A stretch of DNA of 64,000 nucleotides from UBA6016 sp041915365 (GTDB lineage Bacteria > Campylobacterota > Campylobacteria > Campylobacterales > UBA6016): assembly GCA_041915365.1 (NCBI GenBank), contig JAYSBP010000003.1, forward strand, positions 62,001-126,000, written 5' to 3'. The notes beneath the pieces are model-generated. The model saw only the letters and a list, made by a program, of their open reading frames with translations, ran no database searches and was not told the origin of the DNA. Each line of letters begins with the position of its first letter. Position 1 is the stretch's first letter. The position numbers and the translations under genes were made by a program. Positions 43,985 to 52,074 of this stretch are shown piece after piece.

Positions 43985-45379
43985 TTATTCGCCTCCACCA
44001 TCCTCGTCCTCGTCTCTCTCCCCTCTTTTTCTGGCGTTGATAACAATAGGCGTACCCTCAAAATTAAACTGCTCTCTTAGTGTGTTTACAAGGTATCTTT
44101 TATAGCTAAAATGCAACGTAGGGATATTCATAACAAGCGATATTTTTGGCGGCTTCGTGGCGTATTGCGTCGCAAACTTGATTTTTACTATTCTGCCGTG
44201 GTCGCCCGGTAGCTTATGCTTTTCGCTTGCGAACTTAATAACGTCATTTAGTTTTCTAGTCGTAATTTTTTGGGAGTAGTTTTCGTACACCTCAATGATT
44301 TTGTCTAGTATCTTATGTACCCTCTTGCCACTAAGAGCGCTTACTGTAATTATCGGGGCAAAATCAAGAAATTTAAACTCATCTTTTATATCCTGAAGTA
44401 TCTCTTCAGGCTCTCTTGTTATTTTATCCCATTTATTGAGGACTACGATTGCCCCAGTTTTATACTTATCGATAAAACCAGCGACCCTTTCATCTTGCTC
44501 GGTAAACTCGGAGCTAGCATCTAGGACCAATATCGCTATATCAGCCGTGTCTAGTACCTTTTCGCTTCTATCAAGCGCCCATTTTTCGATACCTACTATC
44601 TTGCTTCGCTTTCTGATGCCAGCCGTATCGACAAAGGTAATGCTTCTATCGCTATACTCTATTGTCTCATCCACGGGGTCTATGGTAGTTCCGGCGACAG
44701 AGCTTACTATCGAGCGGTTTGAGCCAGTTAGCGAATTTAGAAGTGAGCTTTTACCAACGTTAACACGCCCGATAATCGCCACCTTGATATCTTTTGATAC
44801 CTCGGTCTCCATATCCTCTTCTTCGTCATCCAAGAAGTCCTCTAAGCTCTCATCTTCATCATCAATAGCGGACATATCATACACTTGAGGTGCCTCATCG
44901 AGATAGCCGTCTATCCATTCAAGCAGTTTTGAGATATTTCTGTTGTGTGAGACGGAGATAAGAAAGCTCGTCTTTGCACCAAACTCAAGAAACTGCCAGC
45001 CAGCTTCATTTTCTTTATCGTTGTCTATTTTGTTGATTATCAACGCTAGTGGTTTGTTTAGTTTTTGTATCTGAAAAAATAGTCTTTTTTCCTCATCACT
45101 AGGAGCGCCTTTGCCATCGCATACAAATAGCAATATATCAGCCTCTTCGGCAGACTTTAGCGATTTTTCCTTTACTCTGTCGAATAGCTCATCCCTATCT
45201 TCGATACCACCTGTATCCCAAAGCTCGGCTTCGCCCTTGTAAGTTCTAAATACACGCCTTTTTACATCTCTTGTAGTACCTGCAATGTCGCTTATTATTG
45301 CGTCACGATACCCAAGAATTCTGTTAAAAAGCGAGCTTTTGCCAACGTTTGGCCTGCCTATTATCGCTATTTTTTTCAA
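43985..45379 (-). CDS. der: Ribosome assembly GTPase Der (EngA)
   Basis: The 464-aa protein has two tandem G domains: GRPNVGKSSLFN with DTGGIED and NKID in the first, GRVNVGKSSLLN with DTAGIRKR and NKWD in the second. The C-terminal KH-like domain carries ATKPPKISLVMN. The linker (about 170-195) is very acidic (DDEDESLEDFLDDEEEDME), and the tail ends ERDEDEDGGGE. It acts in 50S subunit maturation. Confidence 0.97.
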   Translation of the reverse strand: MKKIAIIGRPNVGKSSLFNRILGYRDAIISDIAGTTRDVKRRVFRTYKGEAELWDTGGIEDRDELFDRVKEKSLKSAEEADILLFVCDGKGAPSDEEKRLFFQIQKLNKPLALIINKIDNDKENEAGWQFLEFGAKTSFLISVSHNRNISKLLEWIDGYLDEAPQVYDMSAIDDEDESLEDFLDDEEEDMETEVSKDIKVAIIGRVNVGKSSLLNSLTGSNRSIVSSVAGTTIDPVDETIEYSDRSITFVDTAGIRKRSKIVGIEKWALDRSEKVLDTADIAILVLDASSEFTEQDERVAGFIDKYKTGAIVVLNKWDKITREPEEILQDIKDEFKFLDFAPIITVSALSGKRVHKILDKIIEVYENYSQKITTRKLNDVIKFASEKHKLPGDHGRIVKIKFATQYATKPPKISLVMNIPTLHFSYKRYLVNTLREQFNFEGTPIVINARKRGERDEDEDGGGE

Positions 45380-45419
45380 ATTATTATCACTCGTTTTTTA
45401 ATCGGAATGATACAAAGTT

Positions 45420-45875
45420 TTAGATAACGGCTTCCAGTTTCTTCACGGCAGCGTCGCTAAAAGGCTCAGCGTGTAAAAACAAAAGACTTTTATCTTCGTC
45501 AAACAAAGCTATCGCAACCATATCTTCAGTTTTTAACTTTGCGGCGTTATAAAGCCTCTTTGCGCAATTACCGTAAACGGCAAATATTCTATCTTCTTTG
45601 TCTTCTGTAAAAAAGTTTTTTACGGCAGAGTCAAAATTGTGCCTAAACATATCATCTATAGAGCTTTTGAAAGCGATTATTTTATTTACTCTCACGGAGC
45701 CTTTTGAGAGTTTTTCAAGTTTTGCGGACCAAACTTTTGAGAAGTGCTTTGTGTTTTGATTTCTGTTAAATACGATAACAAACGCCGTCTTTTTACCGTT
45801 TTCGATGACGGTTTTTAACGGTATCTCGCTTCCTGATTTATCGTGCGCTTTTAGTGATTCTATTAGCTTTTGCAT
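45420..45875 (-). CDS. Conserved-looking soluble protein, unknown
   Basis: This 151-aa protein lies between der and the second two-component system. It has alternating strands and helices (KTAFVIVFNRNQNTKHFS, RIFAVYGNCAKRLYNAAKL, MVAIALFDEDKSLLFLHAE), suggesting a compact alpha/beta fold, and no signal peptide or membrane span. Codon use matches its neighbours, so it is probably a real housekeeping-type gene. I do not recognise the family. Confidence 0.65.
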   Translation of the reverse strand: MQKLIESLKAHDKSGSEIPLKTVIENGKKTAFVIVFNRNQNTKHFSKVWSAKLEKLSKGSVRVNKIIAFKSSIDDMFRHNFDSAVKNFFTEDKEDRIFAVYGNCAKRLYNAAKLKTEDMVAIALFDEDKSLLFLHAEPFSDAAVKKLEAVI

Positions 45876-45985
45876 TTGACACCTAAAATCTTAACAATTT
45901 GTATGGAAATTATAACAATTTGCTTACTTAAAATATAATTAAATTTTATGAGCCAAAAGAGTCTTAACAGGGTGGTAAAATTTGC

Positions 45986-45991
45986 TAAAAT
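45986..45991 (+). promoter_or_regulatory. Candidate extended -10 for the second two-component system
   Basis: TTTGCTAAAAT lies 34 bases before the regulator start. Another candidate, TATAAT at 45934-45939, lies further upstream. Either could serve; the 149-base gap holds nothing else. Confidence 0.4.
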
Positions 45992-46024
45992 TACACAGAA
46001 AATTAACCCATTACAGGCCTTTGA

Positions 46025-46696
46025 ATGAAAATAAAACTTTTGTTAATGGAAGATGAAGTTCAGCTGAGCGAAATTATTGCGGAATACTTGGAGGAAAACG
46101 GGTGTGATGTCGTCGTAGCCTCTGACGGTCAAGAGGCTATGGATAAGCTATATGAAGAGACATTTGATATTTTACTCCTAGATGTCAAAGTGCCATATAT
46201 GAACGGGTTTGACTTGCTATCAAAGATAAGAAAAGACGGTAATGAAACACCTGCGATATTTATCACGTCATTAAATAGTATGGACGACTTGTCCAAGGCA
46301 TTTGAATCAGGATGCGACGACTATCTTAAAAAACCGTTTGAGCTAAAAGAGCTGCTGCTTCGCATAAAAACAATATCCAAAAGGGCATTCTTCCATAAAG
46401 CTGACGAAAAAATAGAGCTCGGCGGCGGTGTTCTTTTTGATATTAGTTCAAGCAAAATCACAAAAGATGGTATAACTGTCACTTTATCAAAAAAAGAGAG
46501 CCTCATACTCAAACTACTTGTTAAAAATAGAGGAAGGATAGTAACTCCTCAAATGATATTTGAAAATGCGTGGGATTATGAGGACGAACCTAGCGAGATG
46601 AGTCTAAGAACATATATCAAAAACATACGAAAAATAATAGGTAAAGAACTTATAGAAAACGCCCGTGGACAAGGATATATGATTGTTACAGGTTGA
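46025..46696 (+). CDS. OmpR-family response regulator
   Basis: The 223-aa protein has a receiver with MEDE pocket, phosphoacceptor D53 in ILLLDVKVPYMNG, and K in YLKKPFELKE. A winged-helix output domain follows with KKESLILKLLVKNRGRIV and SLRTYIKNIRKIIGKE. It overlaps the kinase gene by 14 bases, giving a complete two-component pair. The target is unknown; the divergent der-side gene and the small secreted gene at 47939 are nearby candidates. Confidence 0.95.
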   Translation: MKIKLLLMEDEVQLSEIIAEYLEENGCDVVVASDGQEAMDKLYEETFDILLLDVKVPYMNGFDLLSKIRKDGNETPAIFITSLNSMDDLSKAFESGCDDYLKKPFELKELLLRIKTISKRAFFHKADEKIELGGGVLFDISSSKITKDGITVTLSKKESLILKLLVKNRGRIVTPQMIFENAWDYEDEPSEMSLRTYIKNIRKIIGKELIENARGQGYMIVTG

Positions 46697-47846
46697 AAAA
46701 AAGTCCTTTATCCAGTTCGTACTATTATATGTTGTCTCCACCACCCTCTTTCTTGTCGCTATGTCGATTGTCTATTACAACTACCAAGAGAGTATCTTCT
46801 TAGAAAACAAACGAACATCAATGCAAATTTACTCCGAAAAAGTTGTAAATTCTATATATGACCTCAAAAGAGCAGAGGAGATAGAGCTTTACTATGCCGA
46901 GGACAAAAGATTTGGCGTAGCATTGTTTGATAACAAAAAAAAGCAGGTTTTTTCAACATTTGGAGCAAAGGTAAATTTCAAAAAAAACTTTTACAACAAA
47001 GACGGCTATCTGTATTTTGTGGACAAAATAGAGCTTGAGCATCTAAACGTAAAATATCTCATCATAAGAGGGCAAGATATATCTCCGGAGCTGGAGGCCG
47101 TCAAGACACATCTTTATGTCATTATGTCGGCATCTTGCGTATTTGTGTTTGTCCTTGCCTACTTTTTGTCAAAAATGTTTTTGCGCCCGATAAGAAACTA
47201 TATCTCTAAGCTAGATGACTTCATTAAGGATACTACCCACGAACTCAACACCCCTCTTGCCGCCATCACCATGAGTATCGAAACAATAGACAAAGTAGCT
47301 CTAGACCCAAAAACGCTCAAAAAAATTGTCAGGATTGACAACGCCGCAAAAACAATCTCCAGTCTTTATCAAGATTTGAGCTTTATGGCAATATACGGCA
47401 AAAAACCAAACAAAGACGAAGTAGTCGAATTAAACAAAATGGTGTTGGAGAGGATAGAATACTTCGAGCCGCTCGCAGATGTAAAAAATATTAAGTTTGA
47501 AGCCACGCTTAATGAATCAAAGATATATATAGACAAAAACAAGCTAAGGATACTAATAGATAACCTTATCTCGAACGCCATTAAATACAACAAAAATAGC
47601 GGCAAAATAAAAATCTACACCGCAATGGGAGAATTGATAGTAGAAGATGAGGGCAAGGGGATACCAAAAGAAAAGCTAAAAGATATTTTTGCGAGATACT
47701 CAAGATTCGACGATGCAAGCGGCGGTTTTGGCATAGGGCTAAACATAGTAAAAATGATATGTGCGGAATATAAAATACTTATATTTGTAGACTCAGAGTT
47801 GGCTCGTGGGACAAGATTTGAACTAAAATGGAATTTTGTCAATTAA
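46683..47846 (+). CDS. Sensor histidine kinase
   Basis: The start is TTG at 46683, inside the end of the regulator gene. The 387-aa kinase has membrane helices at about 10-31 and 143-162 around a small periplasmic domain of about 110 residues. The HisKA box is IKDTTHELNTPLAAI with H186. The ATPase domain has NLISNAIKYN, VEDEGKGIP and FGIGLNIVKMI. It phosphorylates the coupled OmpR-type regulator. No HAMP domain is obvious. The signal is unknown. Confidence 0.94.
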   Translation: MLQVEKKSFIQFVLLYVVSTTLFLVAMSIVYYNYQESIFLENKRTSMQIYSEKVVNSIYDLKRAEEIELYYAEDKRFGVALFDNKKKQVFSTFGAKVNFKKNFYNKDGYLYFVDKIELEHLNVKYLIIRGQDISPELEAVKTHLYVIMSASCVFVFVLAYFLSKMFLRPIRNYISKLDDFIKDTTHELNTPLAAITMSIETIDKVALDPKTLKKIVRIDNAAKTISSLYQDLSFMAIYGKKPNKDEVVELNKMVLERIEYFEPLADVKNIKFEATLNESKIYIDKNKLRILIDNLISNAIKYNKNSGKIKIYTAMGELIVEDEGKGIPKEKLKDIFARYSRFDDASGGFGIGLNIVKMICAEYKILIFVDSELARGTRFELKWNFVN

Positions 47847-47885
47847 ATGAAATAATTTTTCACTCTTTTTTCACACATCATCTCA

Positions 47886-47891
47886 TATAAT
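47886..47891 (+). promoter_or_regulatory. -10 element (TATAAT) for the 45-aa secreted peptide
   Basis: CATATAATTTT follows a T-rich stretch typical of Campylobacterota promoters. It is 47 bases before the ATG at 47939, so the small gene has its own promoter after the kinase gene. Confidence 0.6.
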
Positions 47892-47938
47892 TTTCCCGCT
47901 AAGCCGAAAAGGCGGCATAAAATTCTAAGGGGTTCTCA

Positions 47939-48076
47939 ATGAAAAAAGTTCTTGCTATACTAGTTGTTCTTGGTCTATCTTCTGTTGCTTTCGCTTCTGA
48001 CGCTAACAAAACAGAAAAAAAAGCTGAAAAAAAAGCTGAAAAAAAAGCAAAAAAAGAAGCTAACAAAACTAAATAA
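47939..48076 (+). CDS. 45-aa secreted Lys/Glu/Ala-repeat peptide
   Basis: ATG at 47939 follows AAGGGG at good distance. It encodes a signal peptide (MKKVLAILVVLGLSSVAFA) and a mature peptide of only 26 residues made of AEKK repeats (SDANKTEKKAEKKAEKKAKK, then EANKTK). The mature part is strongly basic and should be periplasmic or secreted. A hairpin terminator follows ten bases after the stop, and a TATAAT box precedes it, so it is a complete independent gene. Three A8 runs lie inside it. Function unknown; very small Lys-rich secreted proteins of this kind could act as counter-ions or envelope stabilisers, but that is a guess. Confidence 0.8.
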   Translation: MKKVLAILVVLGLSSVAFASDANKTEKKAEKKAEKKAKKEANKTK

Positions 48077-48086
48077 GTTTTGTCCG

Positions 48087-48109
48087 AGCGGGACTTCGGT
48101 CTCGCTTTT
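48087..48109 (+). terminator. Intrinsic terminator after the 45-aa peptide gene
   Basis: AGCGGGAC and GTCTCGCT pair (one G-T wobble) around a TTCG tetraloop and are followed by TTT. This is a classic rho-independent terminator. Confidence 0.85.
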
Positions 48110-48234
48110 ACCTCACAACCCCGCCAACCGATCACACACCCGCCAAAATCAAACACAAAACCCGCACTCAAAAGCATCTTTTAGCTAAAATCAATACAAA
48201 ATTACAAAAAACAGGTAAAGCTCGCACTAGGCGA

Positions 48235-48250
48235 TGTTTTCTTGAAAACA
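48235..48250. promoter_or_regulatory. Inverted repeat just before gyrA
   Basis: TGTTTTC TT GAAAACA is a perfect seven-base dyad 14 bases before the gyrA start. It could be an operator or a short mRNA hairpin near the ribosome-binding site. The remainder of the 188-base gap holds the terminator above and C/A-rich sequence with no other recognised feature. Confidence 0.4.
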
Positions 48251-48264
48251 CCAAAAGGTATTAG

Positions 48265-50781
48265 ATGAACGATTTGTTTGAAGCAAACGAAGACATAGTA
48301 GAAACCTCCATTGAAGAATCGGTAAAATCAAGCTACCTTGACTACTCAATGAGCGTCATTGTCGGGCGTGCCTTGCCAGACGCTAGAGACGGTTTAAAGC
48401 CGGTACACAGAAGAATACTCTTTGCTATGAACGAGCTATCCCTAAGTGCCCGTTCAGCCTACAAAAAATCGGCGCGTATCGTGGGTGACGTAATAGGTAA
48501 ATACCACCCACACGGTGACACTTCAGTATATGACGCACTCGTACGTATGGCGCAAGACTTCTCCATGAGAGCCCCGCTCGTCGACGGACAAGGAAACTTT
48601 GGCTCAGTCGACGGCGACAACGCTGCAGCAATGAGGTATACGGAAGCTAGAATGACCTCTCTAGCCGAAGAGCTACTAAAAGACATCGACAAAGATACTG
48701 TTGATTTTGTAGCAAACTACGACGGTAGTATGGATGAACCGTCAGTTCTTCCAAGCCGCCTTCCAAACCTACTTCTTAATGGTTCTAGCGGTATTGCGGT
48801 CGGTATGGCCACAAATATTCCACCACACAACTTAAATGAGCTTGTAGATGCGCTTGTTTATCTAATTGAAAACAAAGATGCGACCCTAGAAGAGATAATG
48901 GAATTTATAAAAGGTCCCGACTTCCCGACCGGCGGAACCATATTTGGAACCAAGGGAATACTTGAGGCTTTCCGTACAGGGCGAGGTAGGGTAAGACTTA
49001 GAGGCAAAACCCACATAGAAAAAAAACAAAACAAAGAAATTATCGTAATAGACGAACTTCCATATCAAGTAAATAAATCAAAACTAGTAGAAGACATTGC
49101 GGAACTTTCAAAAGAAAAAGTAGTTGAAGGCATCTCAGAAGTTAGAGATGAGTCTGACAGAGACGGTATGAGGGTTGTTATTGAGCTCAAAAAAGACGCG
49201 ATGGCAGAGATAGTTCTAAACAATCTATATAAGCACACGCAACTTTCTACCACGTTTGGCGTTATAATGCTTGCCATCGTAAACAAAGAACCAAAAGTCT
49301 TCACGTTAATAGAGCTTTTAAATCTATTCTTAGGTCACAGAAAAACAATAGTTATTAGAAGAACGATATTTGAACTTCAAAAAGCAAAAGACAGAGCACA
49401 TATCCTAGAGGGTCTAAGAATCGCTCTTGACAATATAGATGAAATAGTCGCCCTAATCCGTGCCTCAAAAGACCCGCAAACGGCAAAAGAAGGGTTGATG
49501 GGTAGATTCTCACTTAGCGAGATTCAAGCTCAAGCAATTCTCGACATGAGACTCCAAAGACTAACTGGTCTTGAGAGAGATAAGATAGAAAACGAATACG
49601 CAGAGTTAATGAAAGAAATAGAAAGACTCACTGCGATATTAAAAAGCGAAGACCTCCTAAACGATGTCATAAAAACAGAGTTAGTCGAAATAAGAGAAAG
49701 ATACAACCAGCCAAGACGTACGGAAATTACAGAAGATTATGAAGATATAGATGTTGAGGATTTGATACCTAACGAGCCTATGGTTGTAACTATGACACAC
49801 AGGGGCTACATTAAGCGCGTAAATCTCAAATCTTACGAAAGACAAAACAGAGGCGGCAAGGGCAAAGTCGCCGTGACTACATACGAAGATGACTTTATAG
49901 AGAGCTTCTTTGTTTGTAATACACATGATACACTAATGTTTGTCACAAACAGAGGACAGCTGTACTGGCTAAAAGTATACAAAATTCCTGAGGCAGGCAG
50001 AACGGCAAAAGGCAAGGCGGTGGTAAATCTCCTAAACCTACAGCCTAACGAGCAGATAAAGGCTGTTATCTCCACAACAGACTTTAACGAAGAAAAATCG
50101 CTGGCGTTCTTTACCAAAAACGGCATCATCAAGAGAACAAACCTAAGTGAATTCTCAAATGTTAGAAATGTTGGTATTAGGGCGATTACGCTTGATGACG
50201 ATGATGAACTTGTGACTGCGTTTATCGTTGACAATGAACACAAAGAGTTCTTTATACTAACCAAAAAGGGCATGTGTATCCGTTTTGACATCAGAGCCGA
50301 CATAGAAGGAAAAGGTGGTGTAAGAGAACTTGGGCGTACTGCGAGGGGTGTGACGGCTATTAGATTCAAAGTCGGTGAAGATTATGTCGTTGGCGCAAAC
50401 GCACTAAAAAATGAAAATGAAGAGATATTAACCGTCAGCGAAAGAGGATTTGGCAAGCGAACAGAGGCCAATGAGTACAGGCACCAATCTAGAGGTGGCA
50501 AAGGTGTAATAGCCATGAAAATCACCTCAAAAACAGGAGATATGGTTGGAGCGCTAATAGCCGACGAAGAGATGGATATGATGGCGTTAACGTCGAGCGG
50601 TAAAATGATACGAGTCGACATGCAAACAATCAGACAAACAGGTAGAAATGCAAGTGGTGTCATGATAGTAAGAGTCGATGAGAATGATGTCGTAGTCGAC
50701 ATAGCTAGATGTCCAAAAGAGGAGCCTGAAGAGCAAGGACTTGATGATGAAAACTCAGATAGTTCCGGAGAGCTAGTTTAA
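48265..50781 (+). CDS. gyrA: DNA gyrase subunit A
   Basis: The 838-aa protein has the N-terminal breakage-reunion domain with the quinolone region GKYHPHGDTSVYDALVRMAQ and the active-site Tyr in AAMRYTEARM. Beta-propeller repeats make up the C-terminal DNA-wrapping domain, with the GyrA box in RQNRGGKGK. Thr86, the residue that becomes Ile in quinolone-resistant Campylobacter, is Thr here, so the region is of the susceptible type. It is followed by small lipoprotein genes and the flagellar flgP-like/flgR genes. Confidence 0.98.
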   Translation: MNDLFEANEDIVETSIEESVKSSYLDYSMSVIVGRALPDARDGLKPVHRRILFAMNELSLSARSAYKKSARIVGDVIGKYHPHGDTSVYDALVRMAQDFSMRAPLVDGQGNFGSVDGDNAAAMRYTEARMTSLAEELLKDIDKDTVDFVANYDGSMDEPSVLPSRLPNLLLNGSSGIAVGMATNIPPHNLNELVDALVYLIENKDATLEEIMEFIKGPDFPTGGTIFGTKGILEAFRTGRGRVRLRGKTHIEKKQNKEIIVIDELPYQVNKSKLVEDIAELSKEKVVEGISEVRDESDRDGMRVVIELKKDAMAEIVLNNLYKHTQLSTTFGVIMLAIVNKEPKVFTLIELLNLFLGHRKTIVIRRTIFELQKAKDRAHILEGLRIALDNIDEIVALIRASKDPQTAKEGLMGRFSLSEIQAQAILDMRLQRLTGLERDKIENEYAELMKEIERLTAILKSEDLLNDVIKTELVEIRERYNQPRRTEITEDYEDIDVEDLIPNEPMVVTMTHRGYIKRVNLKSYERQNRGGKGKVAVTTYEDDFIESFFVCNTHDTLMFVTNRGQLYWLKVYKIPEAGRTAKGKAVVNLLNLQPNEQIKAVISTTDFNEEKSLAFFTKNGIIKRTNLSEFSNVRNVGIRAITLDDDDELVTAFIVDNEHKEFFILTKKGMCIRFDIRADIEGKGGVRELGRTARGVTAIRFKVGEDYVVGANALKNENEEILTVSERGFGKRTEANEYRHQSRGGKGVIAMKITSKTGDMVGALIADEEMDMMALTSSGKMIRVDMQTIRQTGRNASGVMIVRVDENDVVVDIARCPKEEPEEQGLDDENSDSSGELV

Positions 50782-50811
50782 AGTTTTAAAACTATGGACG
50801 ATATTGGAAAA

Positions 50812-50985
50812 ATGAAAAAACATAACATTCTAAAACTGGCGTCTTTTCTCGTGGTTATTGGAATATTTTTTGCTGGTTGCTCTTTTAAAGCGGAAATAGA
50901 CAGTAGACTTGTAGCCGGTAGCTCATACGGCGGCGGCTCTGCATATACTCCGGTTTTGGACGGTTGCGCAAATGAAAGTAGATAG
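50812..50985 (+). CDS. Small lipoprotein, unknown
   Basis: The start at 50812 gives MKKHNILKLASFLVVIGIFFAG then C, a lipobox (FAGC) for lipidation. An alternative start at 50794 adds MDDIGK. The mature part is about 35 aa, Gly/Ser-rich (SSYGGGSAYTPVLDGC). It lies 30 bases after gyrA and overlaps nothing essential. It may be a cell-envelope component related to the flagellar genes that follow; no family is recognised. Confidence 0.65.
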   Translation: MKKHNILKLASFLVVIGIFFAGCSFKAEIDSRLVAGSSYGGGSAYTPVLDGCANESR

Positions 50986-50995
50986 AGGTGTATTT

Positions 50996-51247
50996 ATGAA
51001 AAAAAGTTATTTTTTGCCGTTTGCCTGTAGTATGGCGTTGCTCGCCGGATGTGCCTCGAAAAATGAGTCAGTCAGCGCAAAGCAAGAGCTAAACGAAACT
51101 CAAAAAGAAGCCAACAGCACAAAAAAAGCTGAGACAAAAAAGAGTGAAGTCAATAAGACAATCAAACGGACAAACATAACGGTAAACAACTTCTCAGACT
51201 GCCCAATGTCTGCGCCTAGTGAATACAAAACCATTCCTTACGAATAA
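50996..51247 (+). CDS. Small lipoprotein with charged linker, unknown
   Basis: The ATG at 50996 has AGAGG nine bases upstream, and gives MKKSYFLPFACSMALLAGC with a clear lipobox. An in-frame ATG at 50972 lies inside the previous gene and is not used. The mature 65-aa chain is a Lys/Glu/Asn-rich linker (KQELNETQKEANSTKKAE) and a short hydrophobic end with one more Cys (NNFSDCPMSAPSEY). It precedes the FlgP-like gene by 15 bases, suggesting the same operon. Confidence 0.7.
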   Translation: MKKSYFLPFACSMALLAGCASKNESVSAKQELNETQKEANSTKKAETKKSEVNKTIKRTNITVNNFSDCPMSAPSEYKTIPYE

Positions 51248-51262
51248 AAATAAAGGATAACC

Positions 51263-51709
51263 ATGAAGAAAGCGCTTTTAATATCTGCATTTTTTGTTGC
51301 TTCACTTTTTGCAAGTACTGCAGAAGCAACGACGGAGAACGTAGTAGTTGAAGAAAAAAATGTAGTTTTAAATAACAACAACGTCATAACACTATCGGTA
51401 ATAGGTCAAGGTGTGGCGCCTGAACACACTATATCGGCGAGTCAATCTCTAACATTGGCAAAAAAAGCGGCAAAAGCTGACGCTCTTGCGCAGTTGGCGG
51501 AAAAACTGAACGGCGTAAAAGTAGAAGGGTATGACCTTGTAAAAAATATGGTCGTTCAAAGATCGCAGGTAAAAACATGTGTTTCTTCAATGATTAGACA
51601 CGCAAATATCGTGGAGACAAAATGCAAAGGCGACCTGTGCGAAGTCGAAATGGAGCTTAAAGTCGTCGGCAACAAATGGTACCCAGAACTAGCGTCTGCT
51701 TACAAATAA
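51263..51709 (+). CDS. flgP: LPP20-like flagellar protein, FlgP candidate
   Basis: The 148-aa protein has a signal peptide (MKKALLISAFFVASLFAST) and an LPP20-type domain: ITLSVIGQGVAPEHTISASQ, then LAKKAAKADALAQLAEKLNGV and a Cys pair in CKGDLCEVEMELKVVG. In Campylobacter jejuni flgP lies between gyrA and flgR, exactly as here, and builds the outer-membrane basal disk of the flagellar motor. Unlike reported FlgP it has no obvious lipobox. The assignment rests on synteny and the domain pattern. Confidence 0.65.
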   Translation: MKKALLISAFFVASLFASTAEATTENVVVEEKNVVLNNNNVITLSVIGQGVAPEHTISASQSLTLAKKAAKADALAQLAEKLNGVKVEGYDLVKNMVVQRSQVKTCVSSMIRHANIVETKCKGDLCEVEMELKVVGNKWYPELASAYK

Positions 51710-52062
51710 TATCTCTCTCCCTCTTCGGAGGGGACTACTATTTTACATACTCACTAACATCCAAAAACATAGTCGCCAGCTCTGAAAAGTTGCAAATCAG
51801 CAAAAAAATGACGCAAACAGAGTCAAAGCCCATAAAGTATTTTGAAATAAGCAACGACAAGCACGCAAAAAATGAAAAAGAGTTTGTCTCTCTCTATAAA
51901 GACGAGATAACGGAGCTAATTTTGGAGCAAAACGCTTTCATAGAATCGACTTCAAAAACCATAAATATGGTAACCTCCGACACATCGACGCTAAGAAGCC
52001 TCCCAACCCTTATAAACATTGATTTTAAAGAAGATTTTGGTATCATCGGCATATACGAGTAG
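51676..52062 (+). CDS. Hypothetical protein overlapping the end of flgP-like gene
   Basis: A 128-codon frame starts at ATG 51676, 34 bases inside the previous gene, and ends 12 bases before flgR. The first 25 codons cross a strong hairpin (51718-51733), so translation may really start later, for example at ATG 51808 (MTQTESKPIKYFEISNDKH). The C-terminal two thirds look coding, with Lys/Glu-rich helices (EKEFVSLYKDEITELILEQ) and a hydrophobic end. Conserved C. jejuni flgQ would sit here but this is far shorter, and I do not identify it as FlgQ. Confidence 0.5.
   Translation: MVPRTSVCLQIISLSLFGGDYYFTYSLTSKNIVASSEKLQISKKMTQTESKPIKYFEISNDKHAKNEKEFVSLYKDEITELILEQNAFIESTSKTINMVTSDTSTLRSLPTLINIDFKEDFGIIGIYE
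51718..51733 (+). terminator. TTCG-loop hairpin after the flgP-like gene
   Basis: TCCCTC and GAGGGG pair over six bases around TTCG, nine bases after the stop. It lacks a T-run directly behind it (ACTACTATTTT), so it may attenuate transcription or protect the upstream message rather than terminate fully. Confidence 0.5.
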
Positions 52063-52074
52063 GGGTAGCAAAAC

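Noticed and set aside
43979..43996. GC-rich hairpin at the der/nifU junction as terminator
   Set aside because: It lies mostly in the repetitive acidic/glycine codons at the end of der and has no T-run, so it may be incidental.
48265..50781. Quinolone resistance substitution in GyrA
   Set aside because: Residue 86 is Thr and the acidic residue four positions on is Asp90, the susceptible state.
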